Shown here piece after piece: positions 46,303-58,776 of a stretch of 64,000 nucleotides of DNA. The DNA comes from Actinomucor elegans. Its lineage: Eukaryota > Mucoromycota > Mucoromycetes > Mucorales > Mucoraceae. The stretch spans positions 558,001 to 622,000 of the forward strand of contig JAMSLZ010000003.1 in assembly GCA_026027325.1 (NCBI GenBank). The letters run 5' to 3'. The notes beneath the pieces are model-generated. The model made no database searches and was not told where the DNA came from. It saw only the letters and a list, made by a program, of their open reading frames with translations. Both the position numbers and the translations under genes were made by a program. Position 1 is the first letter of the stretch; every line of letters starts with the position of its first letter.

Positions 46303-48445
46303 GCATCACTTTTGTTTTATTATACATATTATACATATTACTCTTAACCCAAGTTCATACCTTCGCGATTCTTTTTTTCTTTCTTTCTTTTCTTTAACTT
46401 GGTTCTTATATATCTATTCCCTTTGTCATATTGTATATTATTCTTTTAAAATTCATCTAGTAAGCACAATTAAAATCAAGTTGCTCACACATCCTTTCTT
46501 TCACTGCGCTTGCTTTGTATTCAATCCTTAATCTAGTCATGCTATATAAAGGTTCTGAACGAAGCAATACGAGACATTTACTGTAATTAGATTGTGGTCT
46601 CTTCTATTAGATGTGGATGATCCTTCTGAACATGAAATACTTTAAATATAAAATTCAACCTAGATCGGCCGAAATTTATAAATTAAATGGCATGGTTGAA
46701 ATACATGTAATTTAGCGGCCAATGATGAATCAATATGATGTTATTATTAACATGTAATTAAATAAGTATTCAAATAGATGTAGAAAGCACCTTCTGGACA
46801 CGAATTACTACTCTTTGGATGCAATAATAAAAAAGATCTTTTTGATCAGAGAGAGGGATTATACGAAATATATGTCACTATTTCTCAGCTATATTACCTA
46901 TGTGTTCATTCCAATTTAATAAATAAAAGTCCCATTAGACATAGTAGTTCATTTTGAACCAGAAAAAAAAAAGAATACTCAACAAATGCGAGTTTAAAAT
47001 GAGATCAGTCGAGAGATTTAAAAATGGAGATAAAATGATGAATGCAGAAAATCCATGAAAATATACCCTTAAGTTTATTTTTAAAACCCTGCGGTGATCT
47101 TTGAAAGCATATAGGCATTGTAGAGACATGGAGTCTAAGTGATGCAGCTCTATTCCTCAAAATTTAGCTTAAAGACATGTTTTCATTATTACAATAAATT
47201 TTGAGACAATGAAGGTTTGAAGTGATTCTCAGACTGTTGCAGTGTATTAATTCAATCCAATAAAAACACAGGATCACATTTGAGTGATTTTTTTTGGGGG
47301 GGGGGGAACTCTAAATCCAGGTAGAGAATCGCAATCAGGGTTTGATGTCTTGTAGGAAAGTTTCTTAGCTAGCAATATGTACATTCCCCCCTCCCCCTCA
47401 GTCACTCCTAGAGGCTTCTGGTAAACCTTATCGACAGTAATAGTCACCAACCTACCATCCACATGGGGCTCACATTTGAGCGTTGAACCTTTTTTTTTTT
47501 TTGGTAATATAAATATTTTTTCAGAGGTTAATGATAACGCAGCCATTCTGTTTGTTTTTGAAGATATGCAATGATATTTGCTGGATATTTTTTAATCTTG
47601 TAAAGAAAAAAAAAGTATCACTGTAATACAAAGGATAATAGTCTTATCATACTTTAAGAAAGCTCCATAATTTCAATATAACATAGTAAACATGCTATTC
47701 AATGTGCAATCGAACCCTTAGTCAAACGCTATTTAATCACTCTTTGTGTATATAAAATCAAGCTTAATGCGCCTATATTATTGTATAACCTTGCCAAGAC
47801 TATGGTACAAGTATAAGGCGTGCCACTGTACCGGAAACAGGTTACATTGTTTGTGCCAACTCATGACCAAGTATGTATCATATAGCCAATTATATACACA
47901 AATAGACAACCTTTAAAACTGATAATATGTCAGTTTCTCTGGTGCTTGCATTAACCTGTAATCGAAAATCCTATAAATAAACATGTATACATTGGAATTT
48001 ACTAACTTTTAACAGGACTATTGGATCATAAGTAATGATAGATTAATAGGTGTTTTATTTAGATCTATGTATAGTTTAGATTGGTATGCGCACAACTGTA
48101 TCTTTGCTATGTGCAAGATTAAATAGTCAATCGATATAATCATGCTTGATCTATATGTTATTGATACAGTGGTATATATTATATAAATAGACGACAAACT
48201 AATGTGTAGGCAACAAGATTATGTTCGGCATTATTATTTTGAACTCCTGTTCATGCAAAAAAATTTTGACTTTCAAGCGTAGTACATGTAGTGTAATCGC
48301 TCATAGGCTATCTTATGATAAGGTATCTTTAGTAGAAATGCCTGAACCAATATCTTGGTCTCGCTCTTGCGCAGTCCAAAAGTAAATCTATATAAAAATA
48401 AAAATAAAAACAGCCAAATATTCGCTTAATATTCGTACGAATTTA
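46303..48445. other. 2.1-kb gap with G11 tract and transposon-like debris
   Basis: Contains a run of 11 G at 47296-47306, a C-rich block near 47385-47400, a T12-type tract near 47490 and an open minus-strand frame (47546-47274) spanning them without recognisable domain. No spliced gene was found. The last 200 bases form the promoter of the sulfotransferase-like gene. Confidence 0.45.
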
Positions 48446-49187
48446 ATGGCCCCTATTAAAGTACTTTGCATTGGATATGGCCGTAGCGGTACCGACAGTC
48501 TTCGAGTAGCACTCAACATACTAGGGTATATATAGCGTGATATCATATAATGTGTTATTTACCACCAGTCCATATAGTTACAATTGCCACAACATAAAAT
48601 GTATACCGGAAAGCTCAAATCCCAACAAGGTCTGCCAAGGCTTTTACAAGGCTTACGAGAACAGAGCTGAAGCGGATTTTGACACACTATATGAAGGATA
48701 TGATGCCGCTTCAGGTTGGATCCCGGTTGCTTTCTATAAGGACTTGCTTGCCAAATATCCAAATGCCAAGGTCATTCTGACCGAGCGACCTGCAGAACAT
48801 TGGTATCAGTCCATGCGCAACACTTTTTTCAACACAATAGCTAATTTTGACGTTGGACCGGACCATCCACACTATGAATTATATCGGCTAACAGTAACCT
48901 TAACGTTGGATGGCGCATTGCTCCATCCTGAAAAGTTTGATGATGAAGCTTTCTTTAAACAAAAGTTCCTGGATCATAATGAAGAGGTAAAGAGACTGGT
49001 TCCCGCTGAACAGTTATATGTGATGCAGATTGGTGAAGGATGGGAGGGTGTGTGTAAGTTTCTTGGAAAGGATGTGCCTGACTTGCCTTACCCTAACCAA
49101 AATAACGCAGAATCCTTCCGCCAGTTTATCAAGGTATTCGGTCGTACTAATGAAACAAAGAGTTTGGAAATTTCTTCGCTAAAATAA
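48446..49187 (+). CDS. Sulfotransferase-like P-loop protein
   Basis: Exons 48446-48525 and 48569-49187 (43-base intron, one of the shortest here) give 232 residues. The N-terminus has the 5'-PSB loop of PAPS-binding proteins, VLCIGYGRSGTDSLRVAL. The middle has the strand AKVILTERPAEHWYQSM, matching the 3'-phosphate-binding segment (VILT-R-P--WY-S) of the fungal sulfotransferase group. C-terminal residues LPYPNQNNAESFRQFIK resemble the family's conserved P-x-N end. The predicted reaction is transfer of sulfate from PAPS to an unknown acceptor; acceptor and location are not readable. The catalytic base is not assigned with confidence. A start at 48537 inside the intron is rejected. Confidence 0.82.
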
Positions 49188-50943
49188 GTATGTTCATTTT
49201 CACTCCCTCCCACGATTTTTTTTTTTTTTTGAATATGTCGTGCTTCTTTTTAAATAAACATGGGTGTTTACTTGTATATACACATATGTACGTGTAGTGA
49301 TTATAGACCTTATATGATATTGACACCCCGATTAACTAACTCAGCTATAAAAGGCGACCATTGATCTTCAGCCCTAGGCTAGTATAATATATAAACCTTC
49401 CGCATTAAGGTACTAGGCAATTAGTGATTGACACTAACCAAGATCAAGAACAAGAAATACTTAGCCATGGTTATCTTGGCTTGAATATAGAGAACAAAAC
49501 CATGAATCAATTATACCCTACATAATCTAACCATTAAGATACATTCGCTATTGCAAATGATCTAAGCTAGAAAACATATAAATACAGAGTAAAACTCATA
49601 ACTAGAAAACTATCTGATTATCAATAAACTAGAAGCCTACTTGGTTTATCAAAGACTTGCTCTAGTTATACATTTCATACCTTACAAACATTACAGTACG
49701 CATAACTCAAAAATGCCAAGATCTATATTAGCTGCAGTTTTGCTTTTTTTATTGCGTCTTTTGGTCTTTGACCTCTTCTATTCAAATTTTAATAATAAAT
49801 TTGTTTTGTGCTCTATGAAACGTTTAAAAAGCTGATATTAGTATTAAGCGTACGATTCACTATCTTTCTTTACCAAATGCAACATATTCATTGCGCTACA
49901 GCTAAGCAAATGTTTCAATAGGCTTTGGAACTGATTCCAAGTGTAATAGATTGCTAATTAGATCAGTACTTATCCAGAAATGTAGACTTGATTAGCTATT
50001 GGTATACTGATTTATGTTGGGTGAGCGATACTTTCTATATATTGGGCGTTGATATACTGCTCAAGTAAAACTGTAGGGCAAAAAAAAAGAGATGTTAGGT
50101 TATTATCTACAACAGGTATTAATTCATAATTAGCAGTGAGGCCCAACACTGTTATGGCTCATTAAAGCATTTTGGATTGGGCCGAGCAACGATATCCTAT
50201 TATGTGACATAGATTTCCGTCAATTTTTGACTGTATTCAAGTCAGTTAGAAGCATAGTTTCATAGTCTAATGTTACTCTTTACAGCTCGGATATACAAAG
50301 ATACGCTGTCTGTCCTATAAAAACTAAATAGGATTAAGTTTAGTGAATGTTCAGCAAGAGATGAATCAAAACACTCCTTTAAATAAGCTAAATCAGTTGG
50401 TATAGTAGTAAATATAGAAGAAAAATCCTATTGGAATCGCCGTGAACTGAATCAAGTTTCATTTCTGAATTAATTCAGAGAAAAAAGTGCCTATAAAATG
50501 CCCCCAATATCTTCAAAAGTGGATGTAAAGGTTTTTTGCTACTGCTACTTGTGTTATAAACCTTTCCTCGGGTTTTATTGGATATTAATATTCTAAATAT
50601 TATGCCCCCAAACCGAAAACACTGTTCCTCAAAATTATAACAAAAGATTGTCAATGCTCAAGCAGCATTTTAGCCTTATCTGTATAAAGCTAAACGTTGC
50701 ATCGGACAGCGTAATTATCAATTGATATTAATTCTAATCAAATGGTTTATAAAAGGCAGTTTTTGCATGTTTAAAAACACAGCCGTAACTTACACGTTTT
50801 ATATATGACTACGGGCCCTCCAATACGTAAATACTGCTTTATTAACAATATAGGCCTTAAGGCGTCGTTTTGATGATCTAAAAATGAATATAAATATACT
50901 AAGAGCCTGAGGTAAGGTATACCCTTATATTTATCTATTTCCA

Positions 50944-51030
50944 GCATCTTTAGATCTCTCGACCGATTCCTGTTTAATATCACATCTGATTTTTAGTAAA
51001 TGTTCAAACAATGCGTAGCATTTGTTAAAA
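50944..51030 (+). repeat. Dispersed repeat family, copy L
   Basis: TAGATCTCTCGACCGATTCC, then TGTTTAATATCACATCTGAT, then AAATGTTCAAACAATGCGTA and GCATTTGTTAAA. This is the best-preserved left half in the window. Confidence 0.7.
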
Positions 51031-51124
51031 GTTATTTTATGAGTGAATAATGCCAGTATACTATTCAGTAACTACTAATAGTGAAATACAGGAAATTCAC
51101 ATACATACATTACTACACAATGAT

Positions 51125-51212
51125 TTTTAAATCTCGACTGATTCTGATTTAATACTGCATCTGATTTCCATGTCATATTCAAAATAAACAATTAAATCTA
51201 CTGAACCATTCA
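51125..51212 (+). repeat. Dispersed repeat family, copy M
   Basis: AATCTCGACTGATTCTGATT, then TAATACTGCATCTGATTTCC, then ATATTCAAAATAAACAATTA. It lies about 95 bases after copy L in the same orientation. Confidence 0.65.
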
Positions 51213-52121
51213 ATGGACTAAAATAAAACAAAAAAAAATCTGTTATTTTTGATTGGTAATAAAGCTTCCAGCTGATGATCCTAGTGAAATCTTGTATTTA
51301 ATTAGCACTCCATTCGCAATAGATAAGAAACTGCTGCTCCTGCCAAAAACCTTAATTCGACTACAATACTTTCATCATATTATGTGGCTTATTCATGTAT
51401 ACCAATTTATCATGTCCAAGCTGTACATGCCATCAAATATTCTGATACTACTTATAGATTGCTCGGCATTATCTTTGTCAGCTCAGTGTAAGGGCTTAGT
51501 TACGTGTTGATTGAATGCAAGACACTCAGAGGTGACTCTTTCGCGTTACTTAATTAGTAAGTCTGGTCTCTATAACATCGTTTTTCTTTCGAGAGAAAGA
51601 TGACAAGACAATTTGTGTTTCATCTTTTTGATAAGACTGAGCGTGCAATACATAGCGTAAAAATTGCATAGGGTATGACAGTTCTTAGTGAGCCAATTTT
51701 TACAACTATTATCTTGTAAACGGATGATTGTTCCGAATAGAATTCTCTGGGAGTTTCTTCTTATCTTCCCAGTTTAGATTTACAGTAAATGTAACACAGG
51801 TGAATGACTTGTCTCCCCCCTCCAATCAACCAACCATGATCTCATTCATTCCAATATACTACATAATGTATGCTTATAGAAAAAAAATGACGTTTAAATA
51901 TCTATAGCAACCCCAAGAAAAAAAGGGCCTTATACATATGCGTAATTTGATAACTATAGGCATCGTTATGTGTTACAGTAACACTTGGCGCGAAAACATT
52001 ATTTTGAAGTCTTTATAAACATTATTTTAATAGTACAAGTTGCAAGTGTATTGAATAGAATGAAGAGGAATGGGAAATTTGTGTATTTAGTTTTTGGCTG
52101 TTATACATAAGTGTTAAGTTT

Positions 52122-54094
52122 TTACTTTTTGGTATCATTTACTTTAAGAGCTTCAATTTGATCTTCCTTTTTGGCAGGTGCAGGCACCTTGGTCTCAGGA
52201 ACTTGCTTCTTTACTGGTGCCTCGACTGTGGACTTGACCTCCACAAGGGCCTCTTTCTTGACAATAGCGGGTTCTGCGGGAGCAGTCTTCTTGGTATCAA
52301 CAGGAACTTCTTTCTTGATTTCTACGGGAACAGCATCCTTCTTGGCTTCTACGGGAGCTTCTGACTTAGTAACTACTTTTTTCGCTTCAGCAGGGACTTC
52401 CTTCTTGACTTCAGCAGGAGCTTCCTTCTTAACTGTAACTACAACTTCCTTTTTGGCTTCAACAGGAACTTCTTTCTTAATCTCGACAGGAGCAGCGTCC
52501 TTCTTTACTGCAACAACAACTTCCTTCTTGATTTCAACGGGAGCTTCCTTCTTGACCTCTACGGGAGCTTCCTTCTTGACCTCTACGGGAGCTTCCTTCT
52601 TGACTTCAACGGGAGCTTCCTTCTTGACTTCAACGGGAGCTTCCTTCTTGACTTCAACGGGAGCTTCCTTCTTGACTTCAACGGGAGCTTCCTTCTTGAC
52701 CTCTACGGGAGTTTCCTTCTTAATTTCGGCGGGAGCAGCCTTAATAGCAGCAGGTTCCTCCTTCTTGACTTCAGCAACAACTTCTCTCTTGGTTTCAGTT
52801 ATAGCTTCCTTCTTAACTTCAACAACGACCTCTTTCTTGAGTTCCGTCTTTACTTCAGTAGTGATAACTACCTCTTTCTTCACCTCAGATGTCACTCCTT
52901 CAGATGTCTCTTCCATATGTGTAGGTTTTGACCATGCCACCTTCAAATACACAGCACGACCATCCAATACTACATCCTTTACATTCTCTAAAGCCTTTAA
53001 TTGCTCTTGTTCATTTTCAAACTCTACAAATCCATATCCTTTTGAGCGACCACTGTTCATACGTGCAATATGAGCGGACACCAACTTATATCCCTTAAAT
53101 ACGACATTGGATAACTCTTCATCAGTCGTAGCATAAGGTAAGTTGGCTACAAATAAGGTAGTCTTGGAGGGTTCTTTGGGTTCTTGGTTTAGGGCAACCG
53201 CAGATTTCTTCTTATTAAGTCTCTTTTTGTTCTTTTGGTTTCTGCGCTTACGACGGGCAGCAGCTTCATCCACATCCTCCGCCGCCACCGTGGCAGTGGC
53301 AGCAGTGGCGACAGCAACAGCAGCAACAGCAGTAACGCCAGGTTTGTCGATAATGGATCTTGTGTGTTCTTCACTTGTAACAGATTCCTCAGACTAAAAA
53401 AAAATAAAAAATAACGCGAAATTTTTTGAATTAATAAGCTTTGAATCCCTCCTTTTTACTATCTCTCTACCCAGTTCCAAACTTACATTAGTGGCAGAAG
53501 ATTTACTGCGATTACGATTACGACGGCGACGGCGACGAATGTTATTACGCTTTGACTTACTAGTCGTGCTAGGAGCCGCAGTAGTAGGAATAGTTTCTTC
53601 TTCGGTAGTATCAGCAGGAGGTGCTTTAGGTCGAGCTACTTCGACATTGATTTCTCGGCCATCCAAAGATTGACGGTCTAAAGCTTGAGTAGCCTTTGTA
53701 GCGTCCTTTTCTGTTTCAAATGTAATGAAACCATAGCCTAAGGAACGATGGCCTCGAGTGATAATGGTTGCTTCGACACTAGAAACGAAACATTTGGGGT
53801 TAGAAAACACTATAATACATTTTTTTCAAAAGTATTCCTTACACTTTTCCACCAGAAGTGGTTTCAGCAAATGTAGCAAGTGACTCTTTGGTAGTCTTGA
53901 AAGACAAATTACCAACAAAGACCTAGATGATGAGGCAGAAAAAAAAAATAGGAATGAGCAGACATGTCAAATAACGCGTTACCTTTTTACTTTACCTTAT
54001 GTTCAGTCAGTGTCTTTTCTTCGCTCTTGATGACAAGATTATCAGCAGGAGCTGCAGCAATAGTTGTGGTAGTAGTAGTTATGGTAGTAGACAT
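52122..54094 (-). CDS. Two-RRM RNA-binding protein with expanded KKEAPVEV repeat tail
   Basis: Exons 54094-53996, 53922-53843, 53778-53487 and 53393-52122 give 580 residues. RRM1 (about 33-110) has RNP2 VFVGNL and RNP1 SLGYGFITF; RRM2 (about 235-312) has RNP2 LFVANL and RNP1 KGYGFVEF. The linker between them is Arg/Lys-rich with an Ala/Thr/Val-rich segment. The C-terminal 250 residues are a highly charged, low-complexity tail built on KKE-x-P-V-E-V units. RRM1-RRM2 architecture with a basic linker resembles fungal single-strand nucleic-acid or telomere/mRNA-binding proteins, but I cannot name an orthologue. The Thr-rich first exon is supported by a clear GTAAAG donor and CATCTAG acceptor. The long antisense open frame over the tail is an artefact. 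Confidence 0.85.
52537..52730 (-). repeat. 24-base coding tandem repeat (KKEAPVEV)
   Basis: About eight tandem 24-base units, several identical at the DNA level and others differing only in synonymous or single positions (Ile for Val, Thr for Ala). Near identity of adjacent units indicates recent expansion or homogenisation. Confidence 0.9.
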
Positions 54095-54728
54095 AATTTG
54101 TTACGAGAACAAGAAGAGAGGTACAGTGGAAAAATATCAGGGGAGTTTTTATGCTTTCGCTCACAGTTCATATATTTGTGTCCCCATCTTTTTGGACCGC
54201 AGCGTCGTGTGTTTATGCTTTGGACCAATGATAGTGTCAATTATTGTTGGAAAATAGGAAGGTTTTTTATTATGAAACGAGTCATTCTTGAGCTTTAGCA
54301 AGTGGTGCGCCGCCTGGAGATATCAGTTGATGGTAACAAAACACGCGGTTCCCATCGTGGTTTTTTATTATATTCTGACCTTATAATTTTTCGCCACGTT
54401 CACTCTCAGGAACACAACAATACTAGTGGCCATGGCACAATATCTAGTGGCTCATGGCGCTATGGCATTGATATCGGTGCTACGGCACTAACAATCTGTC
54501 ACTTCTCGGTGCCATTGCTCCCATTCTTCAGGAAAATCTATACCAAATAAATTGCTCCTTTTTTTTTCTTTTTTTTTTTTTTTTTTGTTCGATAGACTTT
54601 GAATATGGGCACAAATGCACTGAACCAACCAGTCGTTACCTGGAAAAAAATGATTTGTATCTTTTATTACTATGTATTAAATAGGATGAATCTACCACTT
54701 TTTCTTTATCTAATCAAAAAAATATAAA
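54095..54728. other. Intergenic, promoter of the RRM gene
   Basis: Upstream of the RRM gene and downstream of the CX9C gene. A curious patch at 54415-54490 has repeated TAGTGGC and GGC-ATGGC words (ACTAGTGGCCATGGCACAAT); it lies in an open plus-strand frame but lacks a start. A T-rich tract at 54557-54586 ends the region. Confidence 0.4.
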
Positions 54729-54932
54729 TTAGTTTCCAATAGAATCATACATTATGTTGTAATTTACCACTTGCTGGACACATTGCTTAAATGCTTGAAA
54801 TTCTTTTTGACACATATCTTTTTGTACATCTTTATAACTCATTGCGATACATTGACCATACGCAGCAGCTTGAGCAGGGCATGAAGCAACACTTTTTGCT
54901 AAACTTGTAATGCCTTTTGTTGATTGTTTCAT
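54729..54932 (-). CDS. Twin CX9C mitochondrial protein (NDUFAF8/CMC-like)
   Basis: A 67-residue single-exon protein with two CX9C motifs, CPAQAAAYGQC and CQKEFQAFKQC, forming the CHCH helical hairpin. This fold is oxidised by the Mia40/Erv1 relay in the intermembrane space. The arrangement, short length and the C-P-x-Q-x-x-x-Y-G-x-C first motif resemble NDUFAF8-type complex I assembly factors; a CMC-type cytochrome oxidase factor is the alternative. Because ordinary ORF filters often skip such short genes, note that start, both motifs and stop are all within one exon. Confidence 0.8.
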   Translation of the reverse strand: MKQSTKGITSLAKSVASCPAQAAAYGQCIAMSYKDVQKDMCQKEFQAFKQCVQQVVNYNIMYDSIGN

Positions 54933-55879
54933 GTTTGTCTATAGATCTATCTAGAAAAAGAGAGGAGCATGGGCAAGGAAAAAAAGAAAGTGCTCGCCAC
55001 TTGCGGTAATTCTTATTGGTTAACGGAGAATTAATAAAACGATACTACTACTACTACTGCTTGCTTGCTGCTGCGCACGCTGTTGCTGCTGCCTGGGAGT
55101 TTTTTTATTTTATTTATTGACTGTCTTTGGTCTAATGTTTGTATAATGAAAACGTTTGGATACAAACAAACTGTTGGACTGACAATGTTTACAGAGAATT
55201 TTAATTGCAAGTCAGATGAATTAAACAGCATAATAAAATTGTTTTTCCAATTTGAAGCTATGGGTAAAATAATAGTCATGGTTTGAAATTTTGGTGTTTA
55301 ATTGGAAATCGTGTTCTATATAAAAATAAAGCTATAAAAAAAATATATACGCTTACTTTGCGCATTATTTAATGCACATATATTACAAGCTGTGCCTAAA
55401 AATAGCCATTGAACCTTTCAAACAACCTTGCTTTAATACTTTAAATTTTGGGCTTCCCTTTGATTTTTTTTTCTGATTTCAATTAAAATTCCATATAACA
55501 TCGTTCTTCCTAGATACTATCTAAGAGTATCATTGGCTAGCGGCAAATATAAATCGAAAATTTTATTTTCTCAAGGCATACGGCGATTTGCACACACATT
55601 CTTGATACTATATAAAGGTTTAGATAGCTCTCAGCTGCCTTGGTTAACTGTGTACAGGATCGAATTATGCATTCATCTCCTGGTATAAAGATTGCATAAA
55701 ATGTACTATAGAAAAAAAGAAAAAAGGCACTGTATACGAACTACGCATACTCGGAGTTAGAACAAATGCTTGCTGTTGCTTGGTATATTTGAACTATGCT
55801 CAGCTCTCCTCCTCTTTTTTTTTTCCTCCTCCTTCTTGCAACCTTTTTATATATATATTACTCCGTTGTTTAACAAAGC
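54933..55879. other. 0.95-kb divergent promoter region (CX9C gene and CUL3)
   Basis: Trinucleotide-rich patch (TACTAC then TGCTGC) at 55045-55095, otherwise AT-rich. A pyrimidine tract (about 55805-55850) and TATATATATTA near 55850 precede the CUL3 start. Open frames on both strands at 55031-55286 look random. Confidence 0.45.
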
Positions 55880-58604
55880 ATGTCGATAAAGAAAGGAAGA
55901 ATTAGACCTGTAAAACGCATGGTAAGCAGCCTCTCTTTTGAAAATGTCATGCGCATGCTAAGTCAATGGAGAATAGTCTGGTCTTGACCAAACGCAAGAG
56001 TATCAAGAAGGCTTTGATATACTCAGCAACGCGATTACGGTGATATTTCAAAAACAAGCACGCGAACTGTCATACGAGTTACTGTATCGCACAGCCTATA
56101 AATTGACGATTCGACAGTTTGGTGAACGTCTATACAAGGACGTAGAAACAGTGATTGCAGAGTATCTTGAAAGTATAGCTGAACAAGCGATTGTACCTGC
56201 GTTTATCAATTCTTCCGTCAGTGATACCGCAGATGCAGGCGCTTCCTTTTTAAAAACCGTCAAGAAAGTGTGGGACGATTATACAACTGCGATTGATCTT
56301 ATATTACAAGTGCTTTATTATCTGGTAAGAGAAAGTGGATGGATAATGACAAGTGACTAAGTATTTTTGCGCACGCGTGTGTGTGTGTGTGTGTATGTGC
56401 AGAATGAAAGATTACCCAAGTATAACTTACCAAGTGTTTATGATATGGGACTCAACTTGTTTCGTGATAAAGTGATTCGATCTAGAAAATATCCTATTCA
56501 AAAGCATTTGATAGATGCCATGTTGACTCAAATTCAACTGGAACGTAATGGAGATGTGATTGATCGAAGTGCGATTCAGTCTTCAGTGGGTATGCTGGTG
56601 GAATTAAATGACCCAGACACGGAAAATACAGTTTACGCAGTCGATTTTGAGGCTAAATATTTAGAGACCAGTACCTCGTTCTATCAGATTGAAAGTCAAA
56701 AGCTAGTGTCCTTTTATGACGCACCTGAATTCATGCGAAAGGTAATAAAGGGATATATAATGCTTTGCGTATATTAACTGTGTACATTAGGTGGAGAAGC
56801 GATTAGAAGAAGAATATGAAAGAACGGTTCATTGTCTATCTATGACCACTGAAATCAAAATACGCACCATTGTAGAAACCCAACTCATAGCAAATAACGT
56901 CAAGACCTTGATGGAAGTAAAGTAGAACCCTGTGTTACATACAAAAGAACAAGACTAAATAATTGATAGATGAAAAACTCTGGTCTTGAAAGCATGTTGA
57001 ACGCGGATAAATATGATGGTAAAGATGCCCAAGGAAGTATGTATTTTTTTTATAAGTGCTAACAGAAACATAGATTTATCTCGCATGTATAGTCTATTTT
57101 CACGCGTTCCAGCTGGTCTGAGCGAAATGAGATCCTTTATTAGTACATATATCTTGAATTTGGGTACAGGTATCAACCGACAAGTAACGGTATCCGATAA
57201 ATCAGGTAGCGTAGCCCTTCAATGGGTCATGCAGGTACTCGTTTTGCAAGAAAAATTTGATAGGATCTTGGATCAAGCAGCCAACAAAGATAAAACATTC
57301 CAAACCGTGTTCAACGAAGCCTTTGAAAAGTTTATCAACGAAAACCAAAAATCTGCTGAATTCATCTCGCTATTTATTGATGAGAATTTGAAAAAGGGTC
57401 TCAAGGGTGTAAAGTAAAACTAATATTTTCAATACTGCGTAAAACATAGACTAACGTCTTTCTATAGAAATCAGAAGATGAAGTGGATGATGTGCTTGAC
57501 AAAACGATTACCTTGTTTCGATTCTTACAAGACAAAGATATATTTGAACGTTATTACAAGCAGCATTTAGCAAAGCGTCTTTTGTTTAACAGAAGTGTTT
57601 CTGATGATGCAGAAAGAGGCATGCTCTCCAAACTCAAGGTATTTATTGGAAAAAGTAGGGAGTTTTTTTCTTAGAATAGATGTTAATTCATTAAATAGAG
57701 AGAATGCGGTTATCAATTTACCAACAAGCTCGAAGGCATGTTTAATGATATGCGCCTTTCTGCGGATATGAACATTCAATTCAAGGAATCCCTTGAGACT
57801 CAAAATACGCTGGATACATCAGTTACTGTACTCACATCTACTTTTTGGCCCATGAACCTCAACGCGTCCCCTACCTGTCAGATGCCCGATGTACTCGCCA
57901 ATGCCTGTCAATCCTTTGAACGATTCTACTTTGATCGCCACAGCGGCCGTCGTCTTACTTGGCAACCTCAAATGGGAACTGCTGATATCCGCGCCTACTT
58001 TGATAAAGGCAAACATTTACTCAATGTATCTACGTACGCCATGGTCGTGCTGTTATTATTCAATACTACAGATCAACTGTCCTGGGATGAAATTAAGTCA
58101 CAGACTCAAATGGCCGATGCTGATTTGAAACGTACGCTACAATCGCTTAGCTGTGCCAAGTACAAGATCCTGTTGAAGCGATCCAAGGGCCGTGACATTG
58201 CTTCCGATGATACGTTTACGTTCAATAAAGGATTTACGACCAACTTGGCGCGTATCAAGATACAAGCATTGGCTACAAAAGTGGAAAATGACGGTGAAAG
58301 AAAGCAGACACAAGATAAAGTGGAAGAGGAACGTAAGCATCAGATTGAAGCTGCTATTGTACGTGTGATGAAGGATCGAAAGACGATGGAACATAACCTG
58401 TTGATTGCTGAGGTGACTAAGCAACTGAGTGCCAGATTTTTACCCAGTCCAGTCTTGATCAAGAAACGTATTGAAGCATTGATTGATCGAGAGTATTTGG
58501 AAAGAAGTGCAGAAGACAGGTCAGTTGTATAAAACTAGATTTTTTTTTAAAACGTGACTTACTCATTTTTATAATACAGACGGGCATATCATTATTTGGC
58601 ATAG
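55880..58604 (+). CDS. CUL3: Cullin-3 (CRL3 ubiquitin ligase scaffold)
   Basis: Nine exons (55880-55921, 55977-56324, 56403-56741, 56791-56916, 56970-57018, 57074-57408, 57468-57638, 57699-58519, 58580-58604) give 751 residues. The N-terminus [13 protein letters not shown] and [18 protein letters not shown] are typical of Cul3. Middle cullin repeats are followed by the cullin homology domain ([25 protein letters not shown]-like TSTFWPMNL). The C-terminal winged helix carries the neddylation segment [15 protein letters not shown] and ends with the cullin hallmark YHYLA, supplied by the tiny last exon. Cul3 pairs BTB-domain adaptors with Rbx1 and E2. Intron 2 carries a GT repeat immediately before its CAG acceptor. 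Confidence 0.96.
56379..56398. repeat. GT microsatellite in CUL3 intron 2
   Basis: About eight GT units just before the TATGTGCAG acceptor replace the usual pyrimidine tract. Confidence 0.85.
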
Positions 58605-58776
58605 TATCGTAAAGATGATTCATTAAACAAAAAAAAACAGAAAAAAAAACAAAAAAAGAAAAGAATTCTTTATTTCGTTATACAGAACAATGAAAGCATT
58701 ATAAGCAGTTCCTTTTCAATTTTTTTTTCTGATGGTATTGTTGCAGATACTGATATTCACCATAAATTTCATTTTC

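Larger units (their letters stand above)
49188..52121. other. 2.9-kb gap with repeats and one possible tiny secreted ORF
   Basis: Two repeat-family copies lie at 50944-51030 and 51125-51212. An ATG at 49713 begins a 40-codon frame with a hydrophobic start (RSILAAVLLFLLRLLVFDL); it resembles a signal peptide but ends soon after and has no other support. No further exon was supported. Confidence 0.45.

Noticed and set aside
47274..47546. A 90-codon minus-strand open frame
   Set aside because: It runs through G11 and T-rich tracts, has no domain or splice partner and lies among repeats; probably debris.
49713..49835. A 40-codon signal-peptide-like frame
   Set aside because: Too short, with no mature part and no splice partner; noted only as an uncertain item in the gap description.
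52171..53073. A 300-codon plus-strand open frame rich in Thr, Ser and Phe opposite the RRM gene tail
   Set aside because: It is the antisense of the KKEAPVEV repeat; periodic codons keep it open. The minus strand has RRM domains and splice support.
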